A stretch of 39,923 bases of DNA from Mnemiopsis leidyi (lineage: Eukaryota > Ctenophora > Tentaculata > Lobata > Bolinopsidae), in the NCBI GenBank assembly GCA_000226015.1, contig JH154628.1, positions 5,034-44,956 of the forward strand. The letters are read 5' to 3'. Below, piece by piece: positions 20,605 through 31,500 of this stretch; within the stretch, counting starts at the first letter, position 1, and each line of letters begins with the position of its first letter. A program made the position numbers and the translations under genes. A model generated the notes under the pieces. It saw only the letters and a program-made list of their open reading frames with translations, ran no database searches and was not told the DNA's origin.

Positions 20605-20665
20605 GAGGCCTGGTAAATAGAGGGACACGGTAAATAGAGGCCCGGTAAATCGAGGGTTTACTGTA
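20605..20665 (-). mobile_element. pogo/Tigger-like transposon terminus
   Basis: The reverse complement begins TACAGTAAACCCTCGATTTA, then CCGGGCCTCTATTTACC repeated with variation. CAGTRAAACCTCGATTTA-type ends beside TA are typical of pogo/Tigger elements. The second terminus is not found nearby, so this is a solo end. Confidence 0.6.
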
Positions 20666-22219
20666 TTTATTAACATAAATAAAAGTGTTATAATGATAAT
20701 AATGATTAATGAAATGTAAAAAACCGGGGCTCTCTCTATGGGCCGACAAGTGGGAGAGTGATAGGAGTGGGAGATGAGCGGCTATTGATAAGTGTGGGGA
20801 TGTGGGGGCGGGGCGAAGGGGGAGCGTCAGATCCCAGGTTAGTCGGCGAGTTCGTTGCAAGGGATACCTGAGTGGGGTGTGGGCTGGGCGCCATTAGGAA
20901 TTGTGTTAACGGCTGCTATCGTGTCTGAAATAGTGGACGATATGGAGAAAATAGCTGCGAGAGTATAAAAAGCAGACTTGCTGCCCACGCAGAAGGTTGA
21001 ATGTCGGAGAAAAAAGGAGGAGTTGCAGGCTGAAAGAATAGGGAGGAGTTCCGCTTTGAACATAGATACTAAGCTGGAAGGTCTGTTGCTAGTATTTTCG
21101 TGATAGAATTGTTATCCTGCGTTTGATCAAGCCATCTGTGTAGCAGATTAGGGTGTCAGTGAATAACCTTAGTTACTACTAAATACTACAATCGCAAGCA
21201 AGTTCAATTCAGTCTGTGTCAGCCTCTGTCTATACCAACTTGAATGAGAAGAGTAAGTTGATATCGAACTTAACGATTTGACGGAAAAGGCAATGTTTAT
21301 CCAAGCGACTGTTTTAGTGCTCGACTCTTTTTCACAAAGAATTGGTACATTGACTTCCAATAATAAGCTTTCTATAAAAAGCAAAGCCAATAACAAGTCT
21401 CAGTTACATCTAAAATGGCTAACATGGCTGTTCACAGGACACAGTCCTTTGCATTAGCGAATTAAGTTTAGTCTGTCGTTCTATAGAAGCCTTGTCATCC
21501 ATGAACTTCAGTCTCTCAACATGTCTACAACTCCTGCAGTGGCCTTTTACAGAACTGCTAGACAGGTGAACCAATACCTTCTGCAGGATCAGCGGTTACC
21601 ATACCAACCAAGTATTTTTTGCATTAGATTTCTGCTCGCGTTAGACAAAAACTCAGTATTCTAAAAGTTAGAGTTCTGGAGTCTTACAAAACTGATCCGT
21701 CCCATAATAGTATAATTGTAAAATTGCATTTATCTTTTGCCTCCTTTGGCTCTATGGGAATCTGGCCAGAGGCCGTCTTTCCAGAAGGAGTTTCGCATAT
21801 TTTCTTAATAAGATAAAGTTGTGAAACTCTTTTGAGAACTGAGGCGTCCTTTAATAGTATAATCTCATAATGGAGTGATTGTAGTCAACTTGCTCCCCTA
21901 TCAGACTCCCAAAAGCAGTCTCTCCGAATCCTGCAGCAATTTCTGATGCGCACTTGGGCGCCCGAAATAAAATTGCTTTAGCTGACGTTGCTCATGAGAT
22001 GAAGTTTGGAATCTCTTTGGGGCACTTCCTCCGACCCAGTAATACACAATCCCGTCGAGAGACCTTTGTTACAAATTTGTTCTCAGTCCTTCATTCTATC
22101 AGTATAGGCTGTAAAATAAGCTGTAAAATGAACTGACAATAACACATTGATGTAAAACTAATGAACTAAATAACTAAACTGGAATCAAAGAACTAAAAAT
22201 CCTAAAAACTCGATATGTC
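20666..22219. other. no supported gene; possible decayed coding piece near 20.9-21.1 kb
   Basis: On the + strand about 20866-21103 reads as a helix-like sequence (VSEIVDDMEKIAARV, then after a TAA, KVECRRKKEELQAERIG). One stop breaks it and no family is recognised. The rest shows nothing. Confidence 0.3.
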
Positions 22220-22408
22220 CAGTAAAACTCCGATTTTTCGGGCTTCTCGCCTTCTCGGGGGAAAGGGTTCAGGCCCGGTAAATCGGAGGTAGGGGAGGGG
22301 GGGTAAATCGAATCGAGAAATACACTGATATACAAATAAACCGGTATTGGGGGAAGAGGTTAACCGGGGGACACAGTATATTGAGGTCCGGTTAATGGTG
22401 GTTTTACC
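22220..22408. mobile_element. probable pogo-like MITE
   Basis: The left part CAGTAAAACTCCGATTTTTC and right part TCCGGTTAATGGTGGTTTTA are imperfect inverted repeats, and the interior repeats CCGGTAAATCGGAGG and TAAACCGG motifs like those at 20605-20665. It is degraded; exact borders and the TA duplication are unclear. Confidence 0.5.
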
Positions 22409-22639
22409 TTATACACAAGAGAAATACGTTACTAACTGAATTCTATTACCCACTGGAAATTTGAAAAAATGCCAAAAATGTACAACTCAGTAGAACGGCA
22501 CGAAGCTAAAATGAACCAGTTTTCTGTCATTCTTGCTTTAATGCTTTGTTAAGTTTGTAACATACTAGTAGGGTCCTCGTCCTCCGGCCGGTATATCCTG
22601 GACCATCGCACCACTCTCCGTCCTCTCTTCTTTCTCCGT

Positions 22640-23085
22640 CATTTCTCTCGCCCAGCTCCCCGCTCTCTTTTCTCCTCGCCCAACCCTTTTCGTTCCTGAT
22701 CCTCCCTCCCCGTCATCCGTCCTCCCTTCTCCTCATCTCTATTTTTCACCTTTCTCAACCTTTCTCATTCTTCAAATTTAGTAGCTTTGTTGACCCCCCT
22801 TCTCCTCCTCTCTTCTTCACCTTTGTCAACCTTTCTCATTCTTCAAATTTAGTAGCTTTGTTGTCTTCCCTTCTCCTCCTCTCTTTTTTCACCTTTCTCA
22901 TTCTAAAATTTAGTAGCTTTGTTGTCCTCCCTTCTCCTCATCTCTCTTTTTCACCTTTCTCAACCTTTCTCATTCTTCAAATTTAGTAGCTTTGTTGTCC
23001 TCCCTTCTCCTCCTCTCATCTCTCTTTTTCACCTTTCTCAACATTTCTCATTCTTCAAATTTAGTTGCTTTGTTGATTTTCTCTC
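22640..23085. repeat. CT-rich minisatellite, about 70-bp unit
   Basis: About five units, each with CTTCTCCTC...TTTTTCACCTTTCTCAAC and ending CAAATTTAGTAGCTTTGTTG. The + strand is strongly pyrimidine-rich. No coding signal. Confidence 0.85.
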
Positions 23086-23432
23086 TAGACTTTAAAATGC
23101 GTTTTTAGGAAACTTTTCTTAAAATATTTCGAACTGACACGTTCATATTCATTTACTGAAATGATAATAGTTATAAAGTCAATAAAATTCCACGCCCCAA
23201 AACAAATTTGCGATCGAGTAAGATACTCCACAATCTAAGAAAAATCACAATCTTAGATGGGGAAACGTCACAAACTTAGATAATGTCCAAGCCTTTCTAA
23301 TTCTTATCTTATCTTCAACTGAATAATTGGATAACAGAAACATGTCGTGCATCTGTGCAGTATAAAAGCGAAGTTTCCTAAAAACGCTACAGAGAAAATC
23401 AACTAGGCTACTAAATTTGAGAACAAGACTCA
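23047..23432. repeat. imperfect inverted repeat of about 65 bp arms next to the CT-rich array
   Basis: The left arm (CAAATTTAGTTGCTTTGTTG ... GCGTTTTTAGGAAACTT, 23047-23115) matches the reverse complement of 23369-23432 (CAAATTTAGTAGCCTAGTTG ... CGTTTTTAGGAAACTTC). The left arm overlaps the last minisatellite unit, so the array may have arisen from one arm of a foldback element. Confidence 0.7.
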
Positions 23433-23931
23433 ATAACTAGTTGCTGCTATCAAAAACTTTCTCATTCTGTAATCCTTCCTCGGCCTCCAGCCGTCTCATT
23501 CCACCCTTACTTCTGTCTTCTCCCGCTTAAAAGCTTAAATAATAAAAATCCAAATACTCCCTGAGCTCAGCCACGTCGAAAGCAATTACATTGAAGTCTC
23601 CACTCTCCAGCAAAACTGTCCTTCATACCACTCTAGGAAGCAGAACATTTCAAACAAACAGTCCAGTTTTTCATATAGGAACTTACATTAGATCACTCCA
23701 ATAAGGGGCGACCATGGATCCTCACATATGTGTAAATATATATATAAATTTAGATATACGACATTGCATGTTAAGTACTTGAGTAGAACGATTTTGTCAT
23801 TTTGTGATTTTTAGTTCCAATTTAGTAAATAAAGTCGTTTTTCATCATTTCTTTTATCGTTAGTTTATTTTACATTTTTAACTTATAGATGTTTTAACTT
23901 TTTAGACTGAAGATGGTGAAGAAGTGGCCGA
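23433..23931. other. no gene seen
   Basis: Nothing recognised. AATAAA at 23828 has no associated gene. Confidence 0.4.
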
Positions 23932-24141
23932 CGTCCTGTCCTAGAACATTGTGCTCCAGAGCTTTGTCCCATAGATAAAGCCCCAGTGACGTCCTGCTCC
24001 TCAACAGACAATCTTGTTAGGGTTTGGAATTAAGGTTAGGGTTAGGGCTAGGGTTAGGGTAAGGGTAAGGGTAAGGGTCGCTGCAGGGCCAAATATGTAG
24101 GAAACATATTGTGGGGCACGATGTTCTGGGGCAGGAGGACG
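23932..24141. mobile_element. foldback element enclosing telomere-like repeats
   Basis: The left arm CGTCCTGTCCTAGAACATTG (from 23932) and the reverse complement of the right arm CGTCCTCCTGCCCCAGAACA (ending 24141) are similar over about 27 bp. Between them, 24034-24078 is a run of GGTTAGGG, GGGCTAGGG and GGTAAGGG units, close to the animal telomere repeat TTAGGG. The arms argue for a mobile or foldback origin and against a chromosome end. Confidence 0.6.
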
Positions 24142-25904
24142 GAAACCCGATGAAGTATTTGCAAGTTAATAAAATCCCCTCCTTCAGAAACCAGGCTTGC
24201 TAACGATTACATGATGATGTTATCACGATAAAGTGGCTCTACCAAGCTACAGGTCAGTGATTCTCGACGTTGTACTATTTGCATGCACAATGTGCCATTT
24301 ACATGCACAATAAATTCCGATATGGTTCCTGGTGATTGTTTTCTTAAAACCAAATCCTTTATCCGCCGTGTACAACTATAGAACTATCTAGAGCTCGATC
24401 GTGTCCAGCCCTTCCTTCTTCAAACATAGCAAGTAGGATTAATTGTTATTATTGCGGTCTGATTGGAGAGCCAAGGTAAAATCGTGCATCTCGAGCGACC
24501 TTGCTCCTTGCTTTTTGACCCTGTGGGACCGTCATCTGAAACTTGAGTTCCCAGAAAAATATTTCTACCTGCTTAGCTGATGCCTGATTGGGTTATCTTA
24601 TTGTCGGACCTAAGCAGGACCAATGTTTTCTTAGCTAACTGTCTATTCTCTTAGTAAACAGTCTACTTTGCACTCGAATCTGATCTGGGAACGGGTAATT
24701 GAATTGTTTATTTTGTTATCGTTTCCGCTTTGTCCAAGGGGGGCTATACAGAGAGAGAAGAGATCTGGGATATCAGTGTCATTTTAGTCCCTCTGGAATG
24801 TGGACCGTCTCCTTCTCTCCCGCTGCCCACGTCACGTTCACGTCATGGCTGCCGATATCATTTATTAGTTTATAAATATAAAGCACAATCCAGAGGGGAT
24901 CCGATGTTGGTGTTAGGTCAGCCCTCAGCATTTAAAATTTTGGTCTATAATCTATTTGGCGGTCGAACTTACGATTAGGAGTCCTTTTCTGTTGCCTTTG
25001 TCAGATTCTCAAAATGTTCATCTACCAGGGCTGAGATCAATTTTCGGACATCCGCTCTACTAATTTACCAAGCTTTTAAACATTGATCCTGAAACCGCAA
25101 CTCCAATTTAAATGTCCCATAATCCTGTTCCATGTTAATTTTGTGATTTCCCGCCCTGCAAATACTCAAATACTATGACTGATCTGCTGCTAAAATCTTG
25201 CTTAAATTAATGAAAAATTACCTTTACTGAATTAAGAGCCACCTGCCGCGTTTGAAGATCACACTTACAGAATTTAACCCTCCTATTTTATGTCGTTTAA
25301 ATTATATATCACGTCTTCATTTAGGTTCTCGTCTTTTTGTTTGTTCAATTACCCCAATTAACTAATGTGTCAGCAAAGCAGGGATTAACTGTACGAGGGC
25401 AGCTTTATATAAATTGTTATGTTATTAACGCCGTATGTTGTCGCTAAAACTTCAAAGGTGTGCCGTTTAGTGATATCTACACAATATTTTGTTATCTAAT
25501 TGTCATGATCTATTTTGAAGTTTAAAATCGGTAATTTTTATTTCACTTAATTAATTCCACTCTTTCCGTTCATGCTTCATTGTATTCTATTAGCCCATGA
25601 TTACCGACAATTCTTTCGAACTATTCTGCCACTAACCCAGTATAGCTTTCTCCAGTCTTCTAATGCAAGACAAAATTCGTCACTTCTAAAGATAAGAGTG
25701 TCGTTTTATGCTAGAACAACTCCTAGATCTCCCCATTATGCCCTTGTTCTTTTATTTGGTTAAAAAGTAGTTCATGACAGCGAACATTATGCGATTCAAT
25801 GGCCTTAACTCATTAGTCCTGATTACTTATTTTTACTTTGCCCTCTGGGGTTTTTTGCATCGACCTTATTTGCCTCAATCAAAGCCAAACAACTAGGCAA
25901 TATG
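24142..25904. other. no gene seen
   Basis: About 1.8 kb without supported genes. Frames at 24730-24978 and 25572-25763 have no domain, hydrophobic pattern or splice context. No repeat recognised. Confidence 0.45.
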
Positions 25905-26160
25905 GTATACGGACTCTGCCGCGACACGGACTTAACCGCGACAATCAATAATTCGCGATAAATGTTGTAATTATGTTTCGTCACGGATCAGTCAATCATT
26001 CGCGATAAATGTTGTAATTATGTTTCGTCACGGATCAGTCCGCTATCTGGGCTATTCCACGACACGGAGTGATCGCGACAAGTCTATCAACATTGTCGCG
26101 GAACAGTCCGCTTCTTGGGCACTACAGCGACACGGGCTGAACTGCGACAAGGTTGCCTCC
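25905..26160. repeat. CGCGACA/GTCCGC-rich repeat with a 47-bp tandem duplication
   Basis: Two copies of a 47-bp unit (ATTCGCGATAAATGTTGTAA ... TTTCGTCACGGATCAGTC) start at 25951 and 25998. Around them GCGACACGG, CAGTCCGCT and CGCGACAAG recur with partial dyad symmetry. It resembles the other GTCCG repeats in style, not in exact sequence. Confidence 0.7.
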
Positions 26161-27119
26161 ACTCATTACCTAAAAGGGCTTTTATTAAGGGCTTATTAGT
26201 ATTATTAAGTTTTATTAAGTATTAGAAAAAGTTATTTATTTTAGGATTCCGTTAGATTTTTCAAGTCTGCAGACTTCAGAAAAAAGTAACAAAGTAGCTA
26301 AAACTTTAGACTTTAAGTATTATCTGCTATTGTTGTGATAACTGTGACTAACTTTTTATGATAGATTGTTCTATGAGCATTTAGCAGAGTAAGAAAATCA
26401 TTTTTTCCAGTTCTGGGTAATATGAAAATGCAAAATTTGATTCAATACTTTAAAGATGCTTGTGAAGATATTTCTTAGCGAACCTTTAAGTTATTTAAAA
26501 ATAGTTTAATAGTGATTCCAGCATAAAAAATAATTGGTCCTGGTCGCAAATAAATTTTCCTCGCTGTAGCATGAAATCATCCTATGTTCCAGTTAATGGC
26601 AAGGATTGCTGAGATCACTGACACTCCTTCCTCTTCATTATGATAGCTTACAAGAAATGACGTTTTCAGCGATTGTGACGTCCCAATTAGCACAATGGGT
26701 AGCCATCGTGTAAGCCAAGTATAGCCGAACAGCGGCTAAAAGCTTTGTTAAGAAACGTTTCCGAATGAACAATTATTAGAACATCAAAGGGTCTGCCGAA
26801 TAATTAGAAATAATTGCTGGATAGTGAGATAATATTCGAAGATTGTATTGCTAACAATGAAAATAGGATCATCATAAGATCAGATATTTTGTTGATAACG
26901 GTAAATTCTTAGAAATTTTGTTTAATAAAATTTTTGTTTGGGGAGATCCTGGCCGCTGGAATAAATTGTAAATATCCGACTTGGAAATTAAACGATAACT
27001 GGTTGGTTTGTCAGATATTTCAGGTATTTGAAGCAGGTTTCTACTTTCTAATTGCTCAAAAAATATTGAGTAGCTAGAACGGGAGCAAAATATCGGTATG
27101 TGCGTGTTATACTCAGCCG
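26161..27119. other. no gene seen
   Basis: AT-rich, no supported feature. Confidence 0.4.
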
Positions 27120-27640
27120 AAGCTAAAACTGGGGATCATAGCTGCCGGACTTCGTCAGAAGCGGATCAGCCAACAAATTAGGCTAACAAGTATGGAGGGA
27201 CTAGTATCTTAGTATAATCCTCTGCGGAGTCTTCGAGCCCTGACCTTCTAACAGTCGGGCTGACACCACCATGATTAAGCAGAGATGATGCGGGTTGTTA
27301 CCGGTGCAGGTTTTGGAATTAATTTCGGTAGAAGACCGGGTTTGCAGCTAGTGTCTCATAAAGTCCGCCATCTGGCGAACTTAATTTTCCGCCCTCACCC
27401 TAACGGTAAACCTAACCATTATAACTCTGAACGGTTAAGGTGAAGTTGATGGTTTTGGTTAGGGTTATTAACCATTACCATTACTCTAACCCGTACCATA
27501 ACATCCGAAAAAATTCTTGTCGGACTAGATCCGACATGGGATTTCCATGGTCGAATTTTTCATGCGTGGGCTGTCCACGAATTTATGGCAGATCCGATCT
27601 GACCAAGTCCGACGGTTATACACAAGTCTCCTAAACTGCA
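27120..27640. repeat. GTCCG-rich repeat, copy 2, with telomere-like motifs
   Basis: It contains AAGTCCGCCATCTGGCGAAC, CACCCTAACGGTAAACCTAA and CTGTCCACGAATTTATGGCA, the last being a diverged inverted match to 14046-14066. It lies in opposite orientation to the 13990-14225 block. The frame at 27440-27634 is contained in it and is not a gene. Confidence 0.5.
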
Positions 27641-30430
27641 TGTTTTCGAGACTGCACAGTACATCTTATCAGTGTGCTTAGATTCACTGCAATAGGGTTA
27701 TACACGGGTTCATCTTGGGTGGTCGACAGTATAAAGTGTTGTTTTAGTAGATATGGATATACTTGTGTGATTCGCGTCATCGTCCAGTGGTTGTCCAGTC
27801 ACGTTTTTCTTTGTTACTACTCAGTCACGGTCTAGTTGCAAAGTCACGTCCTATTTCACATGAAGGATACATTCGAGTCTTTCAAACATGAAATGAAATT
27901 GATATATTTCAAACTTTTTACTTCCTGAATATTATTTTTATTCATATTTTTTTTCAAATTCATCTTAAAAGTTGCAGGTGCTTTTCAAAGTAAAGAATGA
28001 GAACTCCAAAATACGGCTTGGTCAGCTAAATCGCGTTCGTTGGTTTATTTATGTGTCTCCAAGACACCAATTAGTTAACATATTTCCAAATCGTATCAGG
28101 AGAAAAGGAGCCTGGCATCGTCCCGGTGCTGCTGTGGTATTGTTTTTAGTCATTTTCCTGTCTCTGTTGGTCTTATGTAAATATTAAACTCAAATTGTAC
28201 GCGGTTAAAATTGTACAAATTGTTTTACGATAACTTAGGGATGAACTTTCCGTTACATGGTGGATGTTTCACGTCTACAAAACATATTTGGCATTGGTTT
28301 GTAATTCTATGGAGTATAAACCTCCGTGTGTGGTTAAAAGATCGTGTCACTTCCTTCTTCTGTACTCGTTATAGGATGCTTATCCAAACAAATGCACCTT
28401 TGAAGTTGACCGTCCAATCGCGTCTTGTGCTGAAAAAAACAATCGATCGATTGTGCTATCCATAGATTAACAGGCTGTGCCCTTGTGCAAATATCGTTTG
28501 ACATATAATTTCCGGCTAAAACAGTGTGGTATTTGTTCAAAGATTCAATTGTTGCACGTTCTTTGCTTTGACTTTTAGGCTTTAGGTTGAACAAATGGAT
28601 TCTTGAATTGTGCTACTGAAGCATAACCTTCACATCCACTTAAAACACGGCGACAATCTGTATCTTGAATGATTCATGCACCTTGGAAAGTTGACATGCA
28701 AGGGCCAAAGATTATACACGTTTAAAGCAAGTGTTTTTAGATTGAGGTTTCTTAAACTAATTAGTGCTGTCATGCACACCTTGATCAAATTCTCCAACGG
28801 CTTCCAAACGGCCTTGCAATCGCAAGCAATTCTAATCGGTCCTTTGTGGATAAATTTTTAAAGTAGTTTGCCTAGTTCGGTTATACTTAAATACCTATTT
28901 CATTTACAGCCCCGTTTCATTTTTCGAGATCGTTGTATAATAACTATTTATCGTTTTCATATGCGGTTTAAGGGAGAATTTTTATCCCATGAAAGCTCGA
29001 TTTAGAAATGACATTAGGATGTGGAAATCCAACTACAGGAATTTGGCGCGGTCCCTTTGTCTCCTTCACTCGTCCTTTTTTGTATTTTTCTGAAGGCTTT
29101 GGACCTTATTTTTATGTTGTTCGGATTTCAATCGATTCCACTATCTTCTCAGAATATCACACCAGTTCAAGATCCCCCTGATTGAAATTGATACCTTAAC
29201 ATTTTTTATGAATTGAATCATCGTGTTTTTGATTGATTCATTTTTTTTAACTCAGGGGAACAAACAATTTGATCAAAATGAAAATGGCCCTGCAGAAAAA
29301 TAAGCTGAGCGTAAAAACGGTTTCACCTGACAACCAGCAATTCCTGTGATTGACTGTTGAAAAATAAAATCTTAAAGAAAAATTAAATCTTAAAGCACTT
29401 ATGCACTATTCATCTCTCAAATCTAGAAAGATGGTACAAGCTTAGCTATTGGCGCGTTCGCCTTTTTATGAACTGTCTTGAGCACAATTCAGATTTCAGC
29501 CAATCAGCATTCATGATATTTTCTTTAGCGGTACCCTGTACTGAAATAAGAACTGCTTCCTATGTAAACAACCATAAGTTTTGTTTAATGTGATGCATTG
29601 CCGTAACAACCCCACGCGCTTTCTCATATGCCAAACATCTGAGGATACCAATCGACGTCGGAATTCTTGAGAAGCAGTCGGAAATTATTCTGATCAGGTG
29701 TCAGCAATTGGCCAATGAGAAGCCAGTGAGAATCACTGCCATGTGATAGAAATGATTCCTGACTCATCCCCAAGAATTCTGACGTCCAATAATCCGATGA
29801 ATTTTCGATTATAACTGCTAATGGGATTTGATGTGTCGTTTGTAACGTGACTACTGTCAGTTCTGTGTTTGTACCGCTAAAAGCGTGAGGGTTGCCTCCC
29901 ACTTTTGTTCAGCGCCAAGAATAGTAGTCCTATTTAGAATTCATGCACCAGAGGCTCACATCCGATGGAAGTGTTAGCTCCTTTTGGACAATGCTCCATT
30001 GTCTTAAGGATCACTGTGACGCAGGAGCCTCTAGTCTTAGCAGATTTAATTGTCTGTCGGCTTTTTGTAGCTTGTTTTTCTATTTAAGCTTGGCAAATGG
30101 AATATTCTAAATCTTAGGTCCCGCTGACAATTTTTTGTAAATTCTCAGTCCAATATGACAAAATTGCGAGACAAATTGCGCTTATTTTTACCAGAATCGC
30201 TATACTCTGTTGAAAATAAAAACGATGATATTGTAAAGTTATAATATTGTCTTATCTAGTCGACTACAATCGGTTTATTGCCTTTAAAATATCTGTATCT
30301 CACAAGGAATAAATTACTATGCTAATTAGTCAATTTAATTTATAGGTTTTGTACAGTGTTTGGAAGTTATTGTTAATACAAGTAAAGTTGTCGAGAAAAG
30401 TTCAAGAAGAAGACTTGAGCTATAAAGTTA
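27641..30430. other. no supported gene upstream of the Ig gene
   Basis: About 2.8 kb. A 71-codon + frame at 27972-28187 ends in a hydrophobic stretch (VVLFLVIFLSLLVL), and minus frames lie at 28334-28594 and 29624-29902, but none has a domain or splice partner. The last part must contain the promoter and 5' UTR of the Ig gene, though no clear core promoter was recognised (CTATAAAG at about 30419 is too close to the ATG to act as a usual TATA box). Confidence 0.4.
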
Positions 30431-31500
30431 ATGAAGAAATTCATATTTTGCTTCGTCTGGATTGTTGTAAGTTGCTATCACATTCATCTTGACTTGAAAC
30501 ACAAGTAGAACAAACTTGAAACACAAGTATAGAACAGAGTAGGTTTGAGAATTTTCCAAATCTACAATTTCAGTCGAAATATTTTGAAATGTTTTCAGGC
30601 AGTTACAGCAGATTCCTACGATTTCGGTAGCTGTGCTGCTCTTCAAGATCCAGTTGCATCACACCCTAGGTATTTATCAACCTTTAACAGGTTCTGAATC
30701 ACAAGCCTTACATTTTTTAACTTTTCTGGAACATTGTTTAAGGTAAGGCTTGTTATCGGCATCCTGCTCAGTACTCAATGAGATAATCTGTAACACGACT
30801 TATCTAAACATTTGAAAAAATAACCCCAACATATTCAGATATGGACACGATGTAAAGGCGGGAAGCCTAGAAGTGTTCGAAAAGGACGGAGAGATAGTCG
30901 CCAGACCGATCTGCGACAATGAGCAGGGTTTTATCCTCATCAACGATCGTTTTACGGAGATGAGGTGAGGAAATGTTTAAGTAAACGACCGGTATTTCCG
31001 GCACCGTGAATTCCCGGCGGCGGGGAGCTATTTTTTACCGGCCGATTTTCAATTTTGCCGGGAATTTGGCCTTTTTAAAACCAAAATTCGGGTTGGAATC
31101 TTCCAATTTACTGCATAAATCACTTTTCTTAGCTAAACAAAATAACTTTTAACATAAATATTTAAAAAAAGTTTTTCATCTTCTAAGTTGTTTGGTTGAT
31201 TTGTACAGATGGAGTCCTGACATTATATGATCTCAGAAGTCATGTCAGAATAAGTTGAGATCCTTAGTTCTAAAGTGTTCTAAAGTGTTCTAAATTATTA
31301 AATTTACGGGCCCGGCTCCGGCCCTTGCCAAATCTTAGAACGGCCAACTCCCGGAATTCCAGCCCCGGCCAAATTCGAAGAGTTGTTAACCAGTAGATAA
31401 TTCAATTACATCAGGTGTTCGTACAACCCGTATACCGGGAAATGGACCTGGAACCACCATCACAGAGACAGAAGGGCTCCTCCCCTGGTCCGCTGTGCCC
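30431..31500 (+). other. signal peptide and first sushi (CCP)-like module (exons 1-4)
   Basis: ATG at 30431 starts MKKFIFCFVWIV, and exon 2 continues AVTADSYDFGSC, giving a signal peptide split by a phase-0 intron. Residues about 20-106 carry SCAALQDPVASHPRYG, CDNEQGFILINDRFTEMRC, GKWTW and PLVRC. The order of Cys, G-F, Cys, G-x-W, P-x-x-x-C fits a sushi module, though it is spread over three exons and longer than the usual 60 residues, so the call is moderate. Confidence 0.6.

Noticed and set aside
24034..24078. Telomere end
   Set aside because: The telomere-like run is short, degenerate, inside inverted arms and flanked by ordinary sequence and genes on both sides.
25951..26040. CRISPR-like direct repeats
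   Set aside because: Only two adjacent 47-bp copies with no spacer regularity, in a eukaryotic genome; a simple tandem duplication.
29624..29902. 92-aa minus-strand ORF, fairly protein-like
   Set aside because: No recognisable domain or splice context. It could be a repeat or MITE-derived frame; I could not support a gene.
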